Shown: piece after piece, positions 49,990 to 61,639 of the stretch | Layout: each line of letters opens with the position of its first letter | Position numbering within the stretch: position 1 is the first letter of the stretch | From: Lithospermum erythrorhizon | Taxonomy: Eukaryota > Streptophyta > Magnoliopsida > Boraginales > Boraginaceae | Assembly: GCA_019722365.1 (NCBI GenBank) | Contig: JADFUC010000804.1 | Location: 85,185 to 149,184, forward strand | DNA: 64,000 nucleotides | Direction of reading: 5' to 3' | Notes under the pieces: generated by a model | Told to the model about the DNA's origin: nothing | What the model saw: only the letters and a program-made list of their open reading frames with translations | Database searches by the model: none | Translations under genes and position numbers: made by a program

Positions 49990-50890
49990 TCACAGCACAG
50001 CCACCTTTTTCAAGATGGATTCTATTGCTAGGTGAGAATTCTCGACAACTTCAGAAATCGATTGCCATTTCTCACCATCCTTGGGTTCTGCACTAATGCA
50101 TCTGTTTAAGACATCCCTTTGTGTATCATCAGTACCATGTAGCTCAAATTTGTAATATTATGCTCAACAGTCTCCAATATCAGGAGCCAAAGTCACTGTC
50201 TTATTGAACCAGCTCCTCGTAGTGTCAACTTTTCTGTCTTGCCATAATAATTTTGTTACAACAGCGATGATATGACGATCATGTTTACCTCTTTTGATAG
50301 GATCGAAACTCTTGAATTTTTTGTTGAGGATGAGGTGCCATCTCGATTGGTAATGCCCATAGAATGCCACGTTTGGGGCATTCAGGCAAAGCTTTCGATA
50401 TCATAGAACCGGCTTCCCTCTTGTAGTCATGTTGAAGCTCAGTCCTAACGGAAGCAAGCCAAAGTTTAAGGTTCTGAGGATTCTTCTTCCTAGACATTGT
50501 AAGTATTGTTCGAGCTCTATTCAACCCACATATCTTTTTATCCAAATTAGCAAGTGAAAGCCGCAATGGGATAAAGTGAAGGGCGGGGCAGTGTTTGAGT
50601 CCTGACTCATACGTCTCTTTTGCTTGCTCCAGATTATCCGATCTTTCCTCCAATTGTCCATGCATCAACCAATGTTTAAAGAATGATGGGAACTGTTTGA
50701 GCCCTTCATCCAGTAATTTTCTTTTTCTTCGCATGTGTTACCTAATTCTCTTTCTACAATTGTTGATTTCATCCATACTCGTTTTGTGTTCCCTCTTTCC
50801 CTTGCCTTTGTTAGAAACATTGTATCCCTGTCCGGCATAGGTTCTCGAACTCAAGCTTGAATACAGAAAGCTAAGTTTCCTCAGAATTAG
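49990..50890 (-). pseudogene. PRP6/STA1 C-terminal pseudogene fragment 1
   Basis: The minus strand encodes the C-terminal HAT/TPR repeats of the U5 snRNP factor PRP6 (plant STA1). In order: KLEFEN (near 50855), KARERGNTKRVWMKS (about 50800), EEGLKQFPSFFKHWLM-like (about 50700), KETYESGLKHCPALHFIPL, LNRARTILTMSRKKNP, LPECPKRGILWALPIEMAPH, then KLLWQDRKV, TLAPDIGD and a C-terminus KWQSISEVVENSHLAIE. It ends at the expected stop (49990-49992). Frame changes lie near 50325 and 50735, and two in-frame stops after GDC (about 50150-50160) replace conserved residues. It covers only the last ~270 of about 1000 residues and has no introns. It is a broken partial duplication. Confidence 0.85.
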
Positions 50891-52523
50891 CATGTTGAAT
50901 AACAAACCTTATCATATTTTTTTATAGTTAAAAGATATATTAATAAACATATTAGTACGTACCATCAGGAGATCGAATCAGGATGAAAATGGAGGGAGAC
51001 AAAGTTTGAAAAAATAGAATAGAGGGGGGCAATTTGGGAGAAAAAAACTGTTAAAAAATTGGAAGCAAAAATAGGCCAAATTTGTTGCCAGCATGGTTTG
51101 AACTTTGAACCCACACAAGTCTAAACAAAGCTACTATACCGTACCCGACTACACTCTAATTTGTTTAGTTTTCAACAATATATATTATATGAACTAATAA
51201 TGAATAATCTAGTGGTGGGGAGGCGGGGGGGAGGGGGCAAGGTCCCGCACTGCGTGGTTCGTCCTTGGATACCGAGAGCTTAAATCTCAACTAGCATGGA
51301 GTAAACCAAAACTACAAATTACTTGTAAAACAATAATGCCTGGATTGATATAGTGAAGTTAGTCGTTGGCACATGATATTTCTTCTAAGGGTTGTAGTTT
51401 GAGGACTAACCAAAACTAGTAATCTCTACTTTGAATATATTTTACCCCAAAGTTTCTACAAACATAATGAAAAAGGATGATGATGAGTGCTTAATAACAT
51501 AACGTAACCACGAATATTCTCATTATTGACATGAGTAGAAGAGAATAAAATCTCTTGTTCGATGTCACATAAAATTCCAATTTTTTGAAGGTTGAGAGAA
51601 CCAGGAAGATAATCATTATTGATATGAACAAAAGAGAACAAAACCGCGGTTAGTCTCCTTAAAAATTCCAAGATCGAAAAAAGTCGAAATAATTTGACTA
51701 CATAAAATAATCCTTAATAGTAAAACTACTAAGGAAGAAAGCATACATCATTATTTGATTTTCAAGGTATTATGCAAACTCAAAAGCAAATATAATAAAA
51801 CATAGTTAAAACTAGATTTGAAAGCGAAGAACAAAAATGTACAGGAATACTTGAGAAGAAGCACTGATTGGTTGAAAACTTCACATCCCAGCGATTAATG
51901 CTCGAAACAAGCTGCAACATCTTCTGAATCCAGGAAAGATACCATGACTTCCAAAAAATAATTATTGAAACAAAAAATAACGTCTATTGAATTAACCATT
52001 GTATCTCAGTAACATGATTGTCTTTAAAATCTTTCAAAAAGATAGCAAAAACCTTGAAAAAACTTTTTCCGTCATGATAACCATTGGATGAAATCGTAAC
52101 ATACATGAAGTATATCCTTACTTTTTGAAGATTCTCCATGAGAATAAAAGCTAACCCCTATGTTTCCCAGAAGACTTGTAGAGGTTAAAAGTATAATTCT
52201 TCCCAATCGTTTCCTTTTCGGCCAAGTGTTATGAAGAAAATTGATTAATCTTGGGGATACTGTTTTTAATCATGACAAAAAGAAAACACCATGATTGTAT
52301 CGCCGTGCGATATAGCCCGACTAGAGGTCATCCTATTGTTAACATTTTTAATCACTGATTTCTTCTCATTTGCCTTATTACTAAAAAATATATCACTCTG
52401 GTATATTTTCATATCTCAAACAAACTTTTCAGATGATGATGTATATAAGAGGCTCCAATATGGCATGTACAAGACCAACTCTCATCCATTTCTTCGGTAT
52501 ATGTAACTTCATGACAAATTCAC
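50891..52523. other. Spacer between the STA1 fragments
   Basis: Mostly AT-rich, without a recognised gene. A minus-strand open stretch at 51456-51671 contains short repeated words (HINN, HVNNEN) but matches no family I know. A G-rich cluster at 51212-51238 is listed separately. Confidence 0.4.
51212..51238 (+). other. G-run cluster (potential G-quadruplex)
   Basis: GTGGTGGGGAGGCGGGGGGG followed by AGGGGG gives at least four runs of three or more G with short loops, isolated in AT-rich DNA. This is the sequence rule for intramolecular quadruplex formation. No function is implied. Confidence 0.6.
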
Positions 52524-52910
52524 TTACTCACGAAGTGGGCCCTTTAATGAATGCGTCAATGTCTTGGGACTCCTCAAGATTCTTTTCGTTCTCTCGAAAT
52601 AAGTTCGAACAAAGACCAATTTATACATAGCAGCGTTAATCCGCTCTTCAATTCTCAGTTTTTTCATTTTAGGGCAGCCAAGATCTTCTAATTGTAAGGT
52701 AAAATTTAACTGTAAGTTCCCCCTTTTACATTTCAAGGCTTTTGAAGACGCATCATATATGAAGTATCTAGAGTCATTAGCAAAACTATTTATAACATCT
52801 TCAGAAATAAATATCCATCATATCAAAGTGAACATCCTTATTCCAAAAGTCTACAGTACTATTATATGAAGCAAAAGGTTGAGTATTATCATTGATATTA
52901 ATAACAAAAG
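52524..52910 (-). other. Coding-like minus-strand stretch, unrecognised
   Basis: Two overlapping minus-strand open segments (about 52524-52736 and 52801-52910), bridged by open sequence in one frame between them. They encode a Lys/Leu-rich polypeptide with pieces such as STVDFWNKDVHFDMMDIYF and LQLEDLGCPKMKKLRIEERI. One frame change near 52805 separates the halves. Codon texture looks like host coding DNA rather than TE. It follows directly on STA1 fragment 2, so it may be another captured or duplicated gene piece. I do not recognise the family. Confidence 0.35.
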
Positions 52911-53402
52911 GTTTACATCTTTCGATAGTATCGAAACTCTTGAATTTTTGCTGAGGATGAGGTGCCATCTCGATTACTAATGCCCATAAAATTCCACTTT
53001 TAGGGCATTCTTGCGAAGCTTTAGATACCATAACACCGGCTTACTTCTTTTAGCCATGTTGAGGCTCAGTCCTAATGGAAGCAAGCCAAAGTTTAAGGTT
53101 CCGAGGATTCTTCTTCCTAGACATTGTATGTATTGCTCGAGCTCTATTCAACCCAGATATCTTTTCCTCCAAATTAGCAAGTGAAATCCCATGATCGGAT
53201 AAAGTAAGAGTGATGTTTAGTCCCTAACTCATGCGTCTTTTTTGCTTGCTCAGTTACCCAATCTCTTTCCTCAATTGTCCATGCATCAACCAAAGTTTAA
53301 AGAATGATGGGAGGCCCCATTTGAGCCGCCGTCAATAATTTTTTTCGCATGTGTTACCTAATTTTTCTCTCTACAATTGCTCATTTCATCCATACTCGTT
53401 CT
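52911..53402 (-). pseudogene. PRP6/STA1 pseudogene fragment 2
   Basis: Close in sequence to fragment 1 from its VWMK region (53395) to FKSFDTIERCKP (52911). It includes RKKNPRNLKLWLAS, ASQECPKSGILWALVIEMAP and HPQQKFKSF. It carries its own frame changes and a stop near 53057. At 52911 it diverges from fragment 1 and loses the C-terminus. At 53402 it is cut by sequence starting TGTTGGAAAATTATG, apparently a transposon end. It lies about 2 kb from fragment 1 in the same orientation, suggesting local duplication or two captures of one locus. Nothing functional is expected. Confidence 0.8.
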
Positions 53403-55757
53403 GTTGGAAAATTATGTGTATAACTTGATATAAAACTTTAATCAAAACATATTTTATACAGGATCTATTAGGTGTTTAAACTATGAACTAAATAAAATTG
53501 GGAAAACTACAATTCGGCGGAAGCCTATAAACAAATCTTTCACAAGCTTATATACATGAATTCCAATTCTTGAGCACTCCCGATTGTAGTGCCTCTGGTT
53601 GAAATCGCACCGAGGAGAGTTGAATCCTGTTGGGTTTGCTAGCACCGGCGTTGGATGAAAAATTAAGAGAAGAATTTTCAATTCTTCCCTTGATATTTTT
53701 CGGCCATTTGAGGAAGAAAGGAGGCTAGGTTTTTCTTTTCACCATCTTTATGAAAACCTAATAAGCTTTGCTTATATAGGGTCAACCTAAAATTCCAACC
53801 GAATAGTTTAATGAGCCGACTCGTTTAATCCAATTAAACCGTTAAGTAAATTAAATATTAACATGTTATTAATATGTAACTAACAAGTTACTAACGAGCT
53901 CAACTAACTATTAAATTAATTAAACTGACTAGTTAATTAATTAGGTTTCATCCAATTTGTATTTTACATTATCAATGTAAAATTCGATTGAGAATATTAG
54001 ATTTACAATCAACTATCAATTAACAAATGCAGTTTAATTTCATACATGAAATATAATTCAACGTCATTGTATGTGTGTGACCTTTTAGGCTCACGTAATA
54101 GCAGTCGTATAATAATATAGATAGACCCTTAATATTATTATAACGATTATGCATGGGATACATGATACGGCATAATCTCGGTATTATCATGAGAACAACT
54201 AGTAATTAAAATAGCTATGATTGGACTAATTTCCGTTTATGTAATCACGTTCACTAAAGTATTAAATGAATTGTTACAACGGTGTCGCGATGAGCATAAT
54301 AAATGAAATCAATAATTATTGATATCCCAGCTTACTCGAACGTCTTGGGCGGGTACTTTCTAAATTCCACTTTGTCTCGCGATCTCTAGTCACGGGCTAA
54401 CCATAAGAAGTGTGTCATGAAACACCCTAACCTTCTTTACCGAACTATAAAACCATGGAAGTAAACCGACAACGTTGAGTGCGCATAATCAACCATGATT
54501 CTCCGAGAGGCTTGAAATCTACCTTGTATATCAAGGATGGACAAATCCTTATAATATATCGACATCTAACTTTGCTATACTTGGGTCACGAACATATTCC
54601 GTTATGATCTGACTTTAAGGTAGACATTTGACACGATTGAAAAAAAACCTGCTGACTTCATATAACATAGATAGTTATATACGCGAGGTCTAAATTGCTA
54701 AACTTGATAGTTCTAAAAGCAAAATTCATAGGACACGGATATACATATCTTACATGATTTGCGGCGGTCAAATCGGCTCCTTAGTTATGCAAGGATTGCA
54801 AGCGACAACCCATAAGATTGATTGGACTTCTGATCCATGATCCAAAGAAAATCCAACCAATCATTTATCTTTGGTCATCGAATGCTAGTTGTCCCCGACA
54901 CCGTCGACATCGACCCGGGGAATATTGGTTATCTTATGTTTATAGACTTGAAGAGGTTTTCTTGTCAACACTTACATGTTGCCTTTCTAGAAACTATAGA
55001 CTTGAACCAACTGTGAAACAATAAATGACTATACGAATGAATTATGCATTCATATATTGTAGTTAACAATCAGATTGTAAAAGCAATTACCTTGTTCAGT
55101 GATTATTTAACTTATTGAAAGTAAATGAACTAGCTCCCTTGAATCTTGCATCATTCGGTTTTCTTCTTAGATTCTCGTGAAATCAAACCTTGATTTAATC
55201 ACATAACAATATATCGCTCCGAGATGCTTGCTCGAGTCGCGCGTGGAACCTTTAAGCTTCGTTAAACTCCCGAGGTCTTTTTAAGACATGTAAAGGCTGG
55301 AAGGGTAATGATCACAATCATGTCATAACCAGTACTACTTACGACAAAGTAGACTTTACATCCATTGCTCGATGCTTTCAACCATGGAAATCGGCGATGG
55401 CTAAGGATTGATACGGTATAGTCTCACATAACTATGTGAGAATGGGTTTTAAGCTTTTTGCCGCGAGCTTTGCTTTGAAGTGTGGGCATTACCATGGGTC
55501 AGGTTTCTCCTCAAATACCCACTAGTTAAGTGTAACAAGGACAAACCTCGTTTGGTATATGTAAAAGACTTATTCGGGTTTTTATAGCGGAGTTAGCCGT
55601 TTCTCGGGGTTAGCCCAATCGGGTAGGTTTGCAATGCTTGGTGAAGTGTGGTAAAAAGCATCATCTTATTAAATGCATATTCTTTAATAACATTACCCGA
55701 TAATACAAGTGAGTGGTAATGGTATCTGATTCAAGTTTCTTTAGTTTACTATAAGTA
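53403..55757 (+). mobile_element. Unclassified TE-like DNA starting TGTTGGAAAA
   Basis: It begins with an LTR-like TGTTGGAAAATTATG exactly where STA1 fragment 2 stops, and shares that start with the Copia LTR at 44239. A second LTR, PBS or coding domain was not found. Sequence up to 55757 is middle-AT and non-coding (for example 54320-54620 and 55230-55560). It could be a 5'-LTR remnant or a large non-coding derivative, followed by other debris. Confidence 0.4.
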
Positions 55758-56325
55758 TGTAACGACCCGCCCAGTCGGCATACGAGGTTAAGGTAAATGA
55801 CGACTTTGTACGCGAGTCACCGATCGATGGATAATGACATAAAAAATTCATTTGACATTAATAATAATAAAAATACACTTTCCGTAGTGGTGAACTATGA
55901 CATATACAATAAAACAACGAAACGACATGTCTGAATCCGCCTTAATGATACAACTCGAATGCACAAAATCCAAAATACAACACTCGATTCAAGCGCTAAA
56001 TGCTATACGACCTTTTCCAAAACTTTCTCAACCAATCTCTACTATCCATGTAAAAACTAATAATTCTATACCCAAAATAACTATATTAAAAGTCCTCGCT
56101 CTCGTATTACAATTTAAGTTAATTTAAAAAGAAAAAGTCAATAAAGTAGAGCCACAAAACTTACACCACTTTCTAGCTTGACTAAATAAAGCTCCAAAAA
56201 TCACCGGTAATCCATATCACGATACTTAGATAATATTTCTATACCATAATAAATTCAAGATCTAAAAAGTCAAAAAAATCCCATAAAAGTGAACTCTTGA
56301 AAACTCAAGAAATATCTCGAAAAGA

Positions 56326-57705
56326 GGGCTAAAGGCGTAACCGTCATGACTTTTCATCCGTGATTCCATTCCATCACTCAACTTTCATAATGACTTTTTC
56401 CATCACCCAACTTCAAATTGATGGAAAAATTAATTTAGAAGTTAATTTTTCCGTTAAACTCTACATTTCGTTGGCGCGCCCGTCGCGTGACTACGTTTAG
56501 GACAGTTAATTTAGTCATTTCATGTAGTAAATATATAGAGTTCAGCCAACATATAAATGTTCTCTTAGGCATTTAGTCGAACGAAGATAAACTCATGTTG
56601 GGTTCCAATGAACTCATTCTCTTATTTATCAATTGAGAGTGCTTGAGCCGTTTTCTTCCGTTGAGCTTGACTTAGTCTTACGTCGTCAATAGCTACTTTC
56701 GTAGGTTGCATAATCATGTCACCATCTTTTCCCATGGATAGCTCGTTAATTCCTCGCGTGGTTTCAACCTCCGTCTTAAACAAGTCAACGTCGTCCTCCG
56801 AATGAATCAACTTGTCGTTGGATGCAAATAAACTTAGCGTCGGAGCGATCTTTGATAAAGAATTAGATTTGGAGCACTTTCCGTGGATTTGGCGATCTTT
56901 TTTAAGCAGAATCTCCATAAATGAATCGCGAGGCGATCTTCAATAAAGAATTAAGCCTTTCTGCCGGTTGGCGAACCGATGCGTCACCGAGTTGCGATAG
57001 ATCCCATTTCTTGAGGAAGCCTATGTGATGTCAGCGGGTTCAGCAGTTGATCTCCGGTAGTCGCGCTTTTGATTGGCCTTCTAGAGGAAGCTGATAGCTA
57101 GGTCAACTTTTGCCAAAAGAAAACAATAGCTAATTATAAAGAGACCAAAGCATGAAAGTATTCAACTCTTGGAAGATCGTGAAGCTAATAAATACCAAAA
57201 GCAAGGCGTTGCGTGTAGCGTATTCGTAGTGACATTGCCAAATATCGTTATCATTCAATTATAATATCCAAATACGGGTTTGAAATGCCATCAATATTGC
57301 CATGGTATCATCTAAAAACATGCATCTATATGTTGTCTGAATCTCATGGATCTTCCGGCAGCGAAGCAATAAGCCAAAAGGAACAATAAGCTTGATAGCT
57401 AGTAGAATGAGTTCATTGAGATGCTAAGAAATAAATACAGTGTTCGACGAAATGCCTAAGAGAACATTTATATGTTGGCTGAGCTCTTATACATTTTACG
57501 ATATGAAATGACTAAATTAACCTTAAACGTAGTCACGTGACGGGCAGGTGCCAACAGAAATGTAGAGTTTAACGGAAAATTAATGCCGGGACTAATTTGC
57601 CATCAATTTGAGAGGGTGGGTGATGGAAAAGTCATTAGGAAAGTTGAGTGATGGAATGGAATCACCTGTGGATGAAATTTGGTGATGGTTGCCGCCTTTA
57701 GCCCC
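56326..57705. mobile_element. Mutator-like (MULE) element with ~300 bp terminal inverted repeats
   Basis: 56326-56620 and 57404-57705 are long inverted repeats. Both outer ends read GGGCTAAAGGCG. Inside each arm are matching blocks such as TGATTCCATTCCATCACTCA, CCGTTAAACTCTACATTTC and ATATAAATGTTCTCTTAGGC. Length is about 1.38 kb with about 780 bp between the arms and no transposase. Flanking 9-mers CTCGAAAAG and CTCAGATTT are similar to each other and to the uninterrupted LTR at that point, compatible with a decayed 9 bp duplication typical of MULEs. It is non-autonomous, and the interior may be captured gene sequence. Confidence 0.7.
56622..56918 (-). CDS. Open frame inside the MULE, possible captured gene fragment
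   Basis: 98 codons on the minus strand starting MEILLKKDRQIHGKCSKSNS and ending KKTAQALSIDK. The product is hydrophilic and acidic/basic mixed, with no signal peptide or membrane segment, and belongs to no family I recognise. It begins in the interior and stops just inside the left inverted repeat. Upstream on the same strand (56919-57130) is further coding-like sequence in other frames. MULEs carrying host exon pieces (Pack-MULEs) are well known, and that is the simplest reading. Expression is not shown. Confidence 0.35.
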   Translation of the reverse strand: MEILLKKDRQIHGKCSKSNSLSKIAPTLSLFASNDKLIHSEDDVDLFKTEVETTRGINELSMGKDGDMIMQPTKVAIDDVRLSQAQRKKTAQALSIDK

Positions 57706-58181
57706 TCAGATTTGATCTTTGCTTACTAGATATGATGAGGAGAAGCAAATCCATGCTTTGATCTTGATTTTAGCGACAAGTAATGAGAGAAATGGAAGAA
57801 AATTTTGGCGGGGAAGTGAAATTTCGGCCAAGGGGGAATGGATGAGGATGAAGATAGTGGTGGTAGATTGGGATATTTAGAGGGGAAGAAATTTAAGTTT
57901 CATTCGGTTTGATTAAGTACCTTCAGCCAAATCTCAGCGAAACCGATTTCCATTGTGTTGCTTCCCGAGGCATATATTACTACTCATCTCCTACTCATGC
58001 CGATATATCCATTATTCCAAAATTATTTGTCTATCTCCGGGTCCCACCACAAGGCAGGAAATATACCACCCGACCGATCGATTTGTTGAATTCTCAGCTA
58101 CTCGACCGATTTAATTCGCGAGATACTCCACCGAAACTTATACTATCAACATAATATTGGTAAGAAAGCGAGTTATTCTGA

Positions 58182-59254
58182 GTCTACCCTCGCCGCAAAA
58201 TTTAAGTCCTCGAAATGTCTTGCTCAAAACCCGGTATGTCGTATCATCACCGATTCACGCTTTATTATGCTCTTGTTGCGAATATCAGCATGCTTTGTCG
58301 CAATCATATTCTCTAATAACATAGTCATTGGAACTTTTTGAGATAGCCTACTAACTAAATAATTACATTCACAACGTACCACGAATATTACTTCTGTGGA
58401 TATTACCTGATCTAATCATATCATAATCATTAAATCATGCGGCCCAACTACGATGTCACGTCCTCTGTATCTCGTAATGCATAAAACCGTAACTCGTATT
58501 TTATCATGTTGTCAATATCATAAATCAACCATCAATAATACCACTCAAATCAATATCCATATCATCGATATCAGCCGTATCCTCATAATTAAATTGTAAA
58601 TGCATATCCTGGGTATTGACTATCAATTCATTAATGTGCAAGTAAATTCTCTTATCAAAACCCCTTTCATCAAATTATTTATTAGTGATTATCTTGTATC
58701 CTATCTGATAAATACACCCAATGTTTCCCGACATACAACTAACATATAATACATCACCGATAACCCCACTATTTAAGTAATGCTCCCACATTTATACCTC
58801 TTAACTATAGTATAGTTATATCCGCCTTAACAAGCTGCACATATAATCTACCGGTATATATATATAGCATCACATCGCCCGTTCGTCGATACATTACCAC
58901 CATACACTTCATATCGTTCATTTACCATTCTCGTACCATCATGATTTCATCGTCGTATGGAATTGACATCGGTAATGCTTTCCCTACTTGTACTTGTCGT
59001 TCGTTGCTCTCGACACCGTGTCTTTGCCATGCGTCTTAACCATAAAGTTATCGTATCTCAATTTCACCATAGCATATATACCCTAGGCTCACTTGTTGAC
59101 ATCATATATTTCTAGTCTTACTATGATTTATCAACATCCGATTTCCCATGATAATTCAGCAACATTCGCAGCATATATATATATATATATATATATATAA
59201 ATCGTGCTACGGCGTCAACGATCATTCGCACCACACAGCAGTAACTATCATACT
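58182..59254. other. TE debris with an (AT)n run
   Basis: The first ~60 bp resemble the 3' internal end of the gypsy element at 24421. The rest is unassigned, mid-AT and non-coding. A pure (AT)n run lies at 59173-59199. Confidence 0.4.
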
Positions 59255-60407
59255 TGTGATAACCCGTTCCATTAATATTATGAAATAGTATACTAGTTGC
59301 TCGGTGGAGTATTTAGGAGAAATCGAGAAATTTTGAGTTGAATCGTTGGAGATATAGCCCAGTCGATCGGGTTGATAGTGCGATTTGGTATTTAAGATTT
59401 TAAAGTTGTAATGTCAGTGGTATAATATTATTTGGGGGATTAGAAGTTAAATTTATATTAGAGTTGTGTTGTTAAATCGAGACGAGAAATTGAGCCGAAA
59501 ACCGAGCAAGTCTTGAGATATTTTTGGTGCGGACTTCTGAAGAGACTTTTTAATCATCGCCTTATCACCTTCAAGATTATCCAAGCACAAACTCATCCTC
59601 TTCTCCCTCCTCTTGGCCAGAATTTTCTCCACCATTTTCCGCGATTTTGTTCTTGATTTTCTTCCAAATTTGGCGAGCTTGGCCCTAAAATTTTACGGAG
59701 ATTCCCCGAGACATTCTCGTTTTTGAGGTAGAAAGTTCAAATATTTTGGAGTATTTCTTGAGTTTTTGAAGAGTTGACTTTATAGTCATTTGATTTGACT
59801 TTTAGATCTTGAAATTATAATGGTATAGAAATGTTATCTGAGTATCGGTTGGGGGATTTAGCGATGATTTTGAGTAGTTATTAGGGTTAGAAAGTGGTGT
59901 AAAGTGTTATGTTGACTTTTATTGACTTTTCTTAAATTGACATTAAATGGTAATATGAGGTTAAGGACTTTGTATAGTTGTTTTTGGGTATAGAATTATT
60001 GGTTTGGATATGGATAGGTAGAATTTTGGATTGAGAAAGTTTGGGAAAGTTAGAGTATAGCTTTTAAGTGATTGAATTGGAGGTTGTATTTAATGGATTA
60101 ATTAGTTGTCCGATTGATTCTTGGGTTGTTTAGAATGTGTTTAGGAGCTTTATTTTGATAATGTGTGGGGTTATGTTGTTATTGTATCCGTCGTTTGTTG
60201 AGGCTACGGTATCTACGGGTTGTTAATGATCTTAGCTTTTCGGGCGGCCTGAGTGAATGGAACCAATTTAATATCGAGCACAGGTTCGGGGTCTTTATGG
60301 TGTCTGTGTGGTTATGTGCTTGGGTTGATAGTTGTTAGAGAGTTGTCCTTATTGAGTTTTCTTGTGATGCGATTTCTTCTTTGTACGTTATTTAAGTAGT
60401 ATTGGGG

Positions 60408-61480
60408 ATGCCGCCCACGTAGGTACGTTCGGTTGGGTCTTTGCGGAGGTGCGGCAAGGGAGTGCGGCCGAGAGGAGGCTGCGAGAGGTGCTAGGGTGGT
60501 AGAGGTGCTAGAGTTCTTTGAGGCCATGGATAGTAATGTAGGCGTTGATGAGCTTTGTGTCGGGGCCACGGGGATGCAGGATAAATGTTGGTGGAGATCG
60601 AGGCAGTAGTTCTAGCTGGCAGGCGGGAGGTGGAATTCTACGAGTAAGCTATTTGGCCAAGCACTACGAGCGGGACCCACAGTTTCTTGGGGAGTGATAT
60701 TATACTATTCGAGGCGTTAGAGTTCATTGAGACTTGGGAGAGTATATTTGAGCTATGGGAGTTGCGGGGAGGCGGGACGGTCGCGGCGTCTGGTGCGGTG
60801 GGCTCGAGGCGGGTGGGAGGCTGAATCTTTGATTGCGGCTGGGCGGACACCGGTGTTGTGGGATCAGTTCGTGGAATTATTTCGAGGGAGCTTTTGTCTT
60901 CAGGTGCATATGTCAGCTCTAGAGAGAGAATTGATCCAGCTCAAGCAAGGGGGCAAGAGTATAAATGACTACGAGAAAAGATTCAGTGATCTCTGCCGTC
61001 TACTTCCGGAGGTGAATCCTACTGAGGGGAAGAGGATCGAGAGGTTCAGGGACGGAATGATATGGGAGATTCGCGCGGGTTATCGCTCAAAAATTATACA
61101 ACTTTCCATGAGCTGGTAATGATGCCTTCACGGTGAGATGGATTTGGTGAGTGTCAGTAGGTGGGGAGAAAAGAGAAGATATGATGCTTCCAAGATGGTG
61201 GTCGGTCGAGTTACGGGTTTCGAGGGGCGTCCGTCGCGGCGTGGCGTTACGGCCAGTCGGTTTAGTGCTCACGTGCCAATTCTCGGTCGGTACTCTTTGT
61301 TTCTATGCGAGTCTTTTAATCGGTGCAGGGAACTTGGAGTATCGAAGGAGGCGAGTGACTATGGGTGTTTCCGTTGTGCTTAGGGTCATAGAGGCTGCGG
61401 AATGCCGAGAACGGGGTGGTGGTTTGTTATCGGTGTCGCCCGGGGAAGGGGCACATTGCGGTGTCCCCGAGGCTGAGTGT
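60408..61480 (+). pseudogene. gypsy gag, frameshifted
   Basis: The core is in one frame at about 60840-61030 (VLWDQFVELFRGSF, ALERELIQLKQGGKSINDYE, RFSDLCRLLP), the retrotransposon Gag signature. At about 61360-61470 are two CCHC-knuckle remnants in shifted frames (CFRC, VVCYRC, GKGHIAV). Multiple stops precede and follow, so no Gag can be made. Confidence 0.75.
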
Positions 61481-61639
61481 TAGTGGGAGTGCTAGCACAT
61501 TTACTCGATACGGCCCCGGCGGGAGGCTATCCACACGAGGCCGTGGAGGTCGATTAGGTGGTAAAAGGCTTTGGGCGTGGAGTTGTAGAGTAGTCGGGGG
61601 TACTTGAGTTGGGACTAGTCGGTGGTCTTGGAACTAGCG

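Larger units (their letters stand above)
55758..58181 (-). mobile_element. gypsy LTR (copy G), split by a Mutator-like element
   Basis: Left end TGTAACGACCCGCC, then a GAGTCACCGATCGATGG block, matches LTR copies B-D. The right part (57706-58181) continues the LTR, with minus-strand 'ggtggagtatctcgcgaa' matching 16440 and 59287. At 58181 the minus strand starts near CAGAATAACTCG and is preceded by a PPT-like GAGGGTAGAC, as at 24421. It is therefore the 3' LTR of a minus element whose internal part is mostly lost. The MULE at 56326-57705 interrupts it. Confidence 0.6.

Noticed and set aside
51086..51150. Reverse-strand GGGTTCAAAGTTCAAACC as a tRNA T-arm
   Set aside because: No matching D-arm or anticodon arm at tRNA distance.
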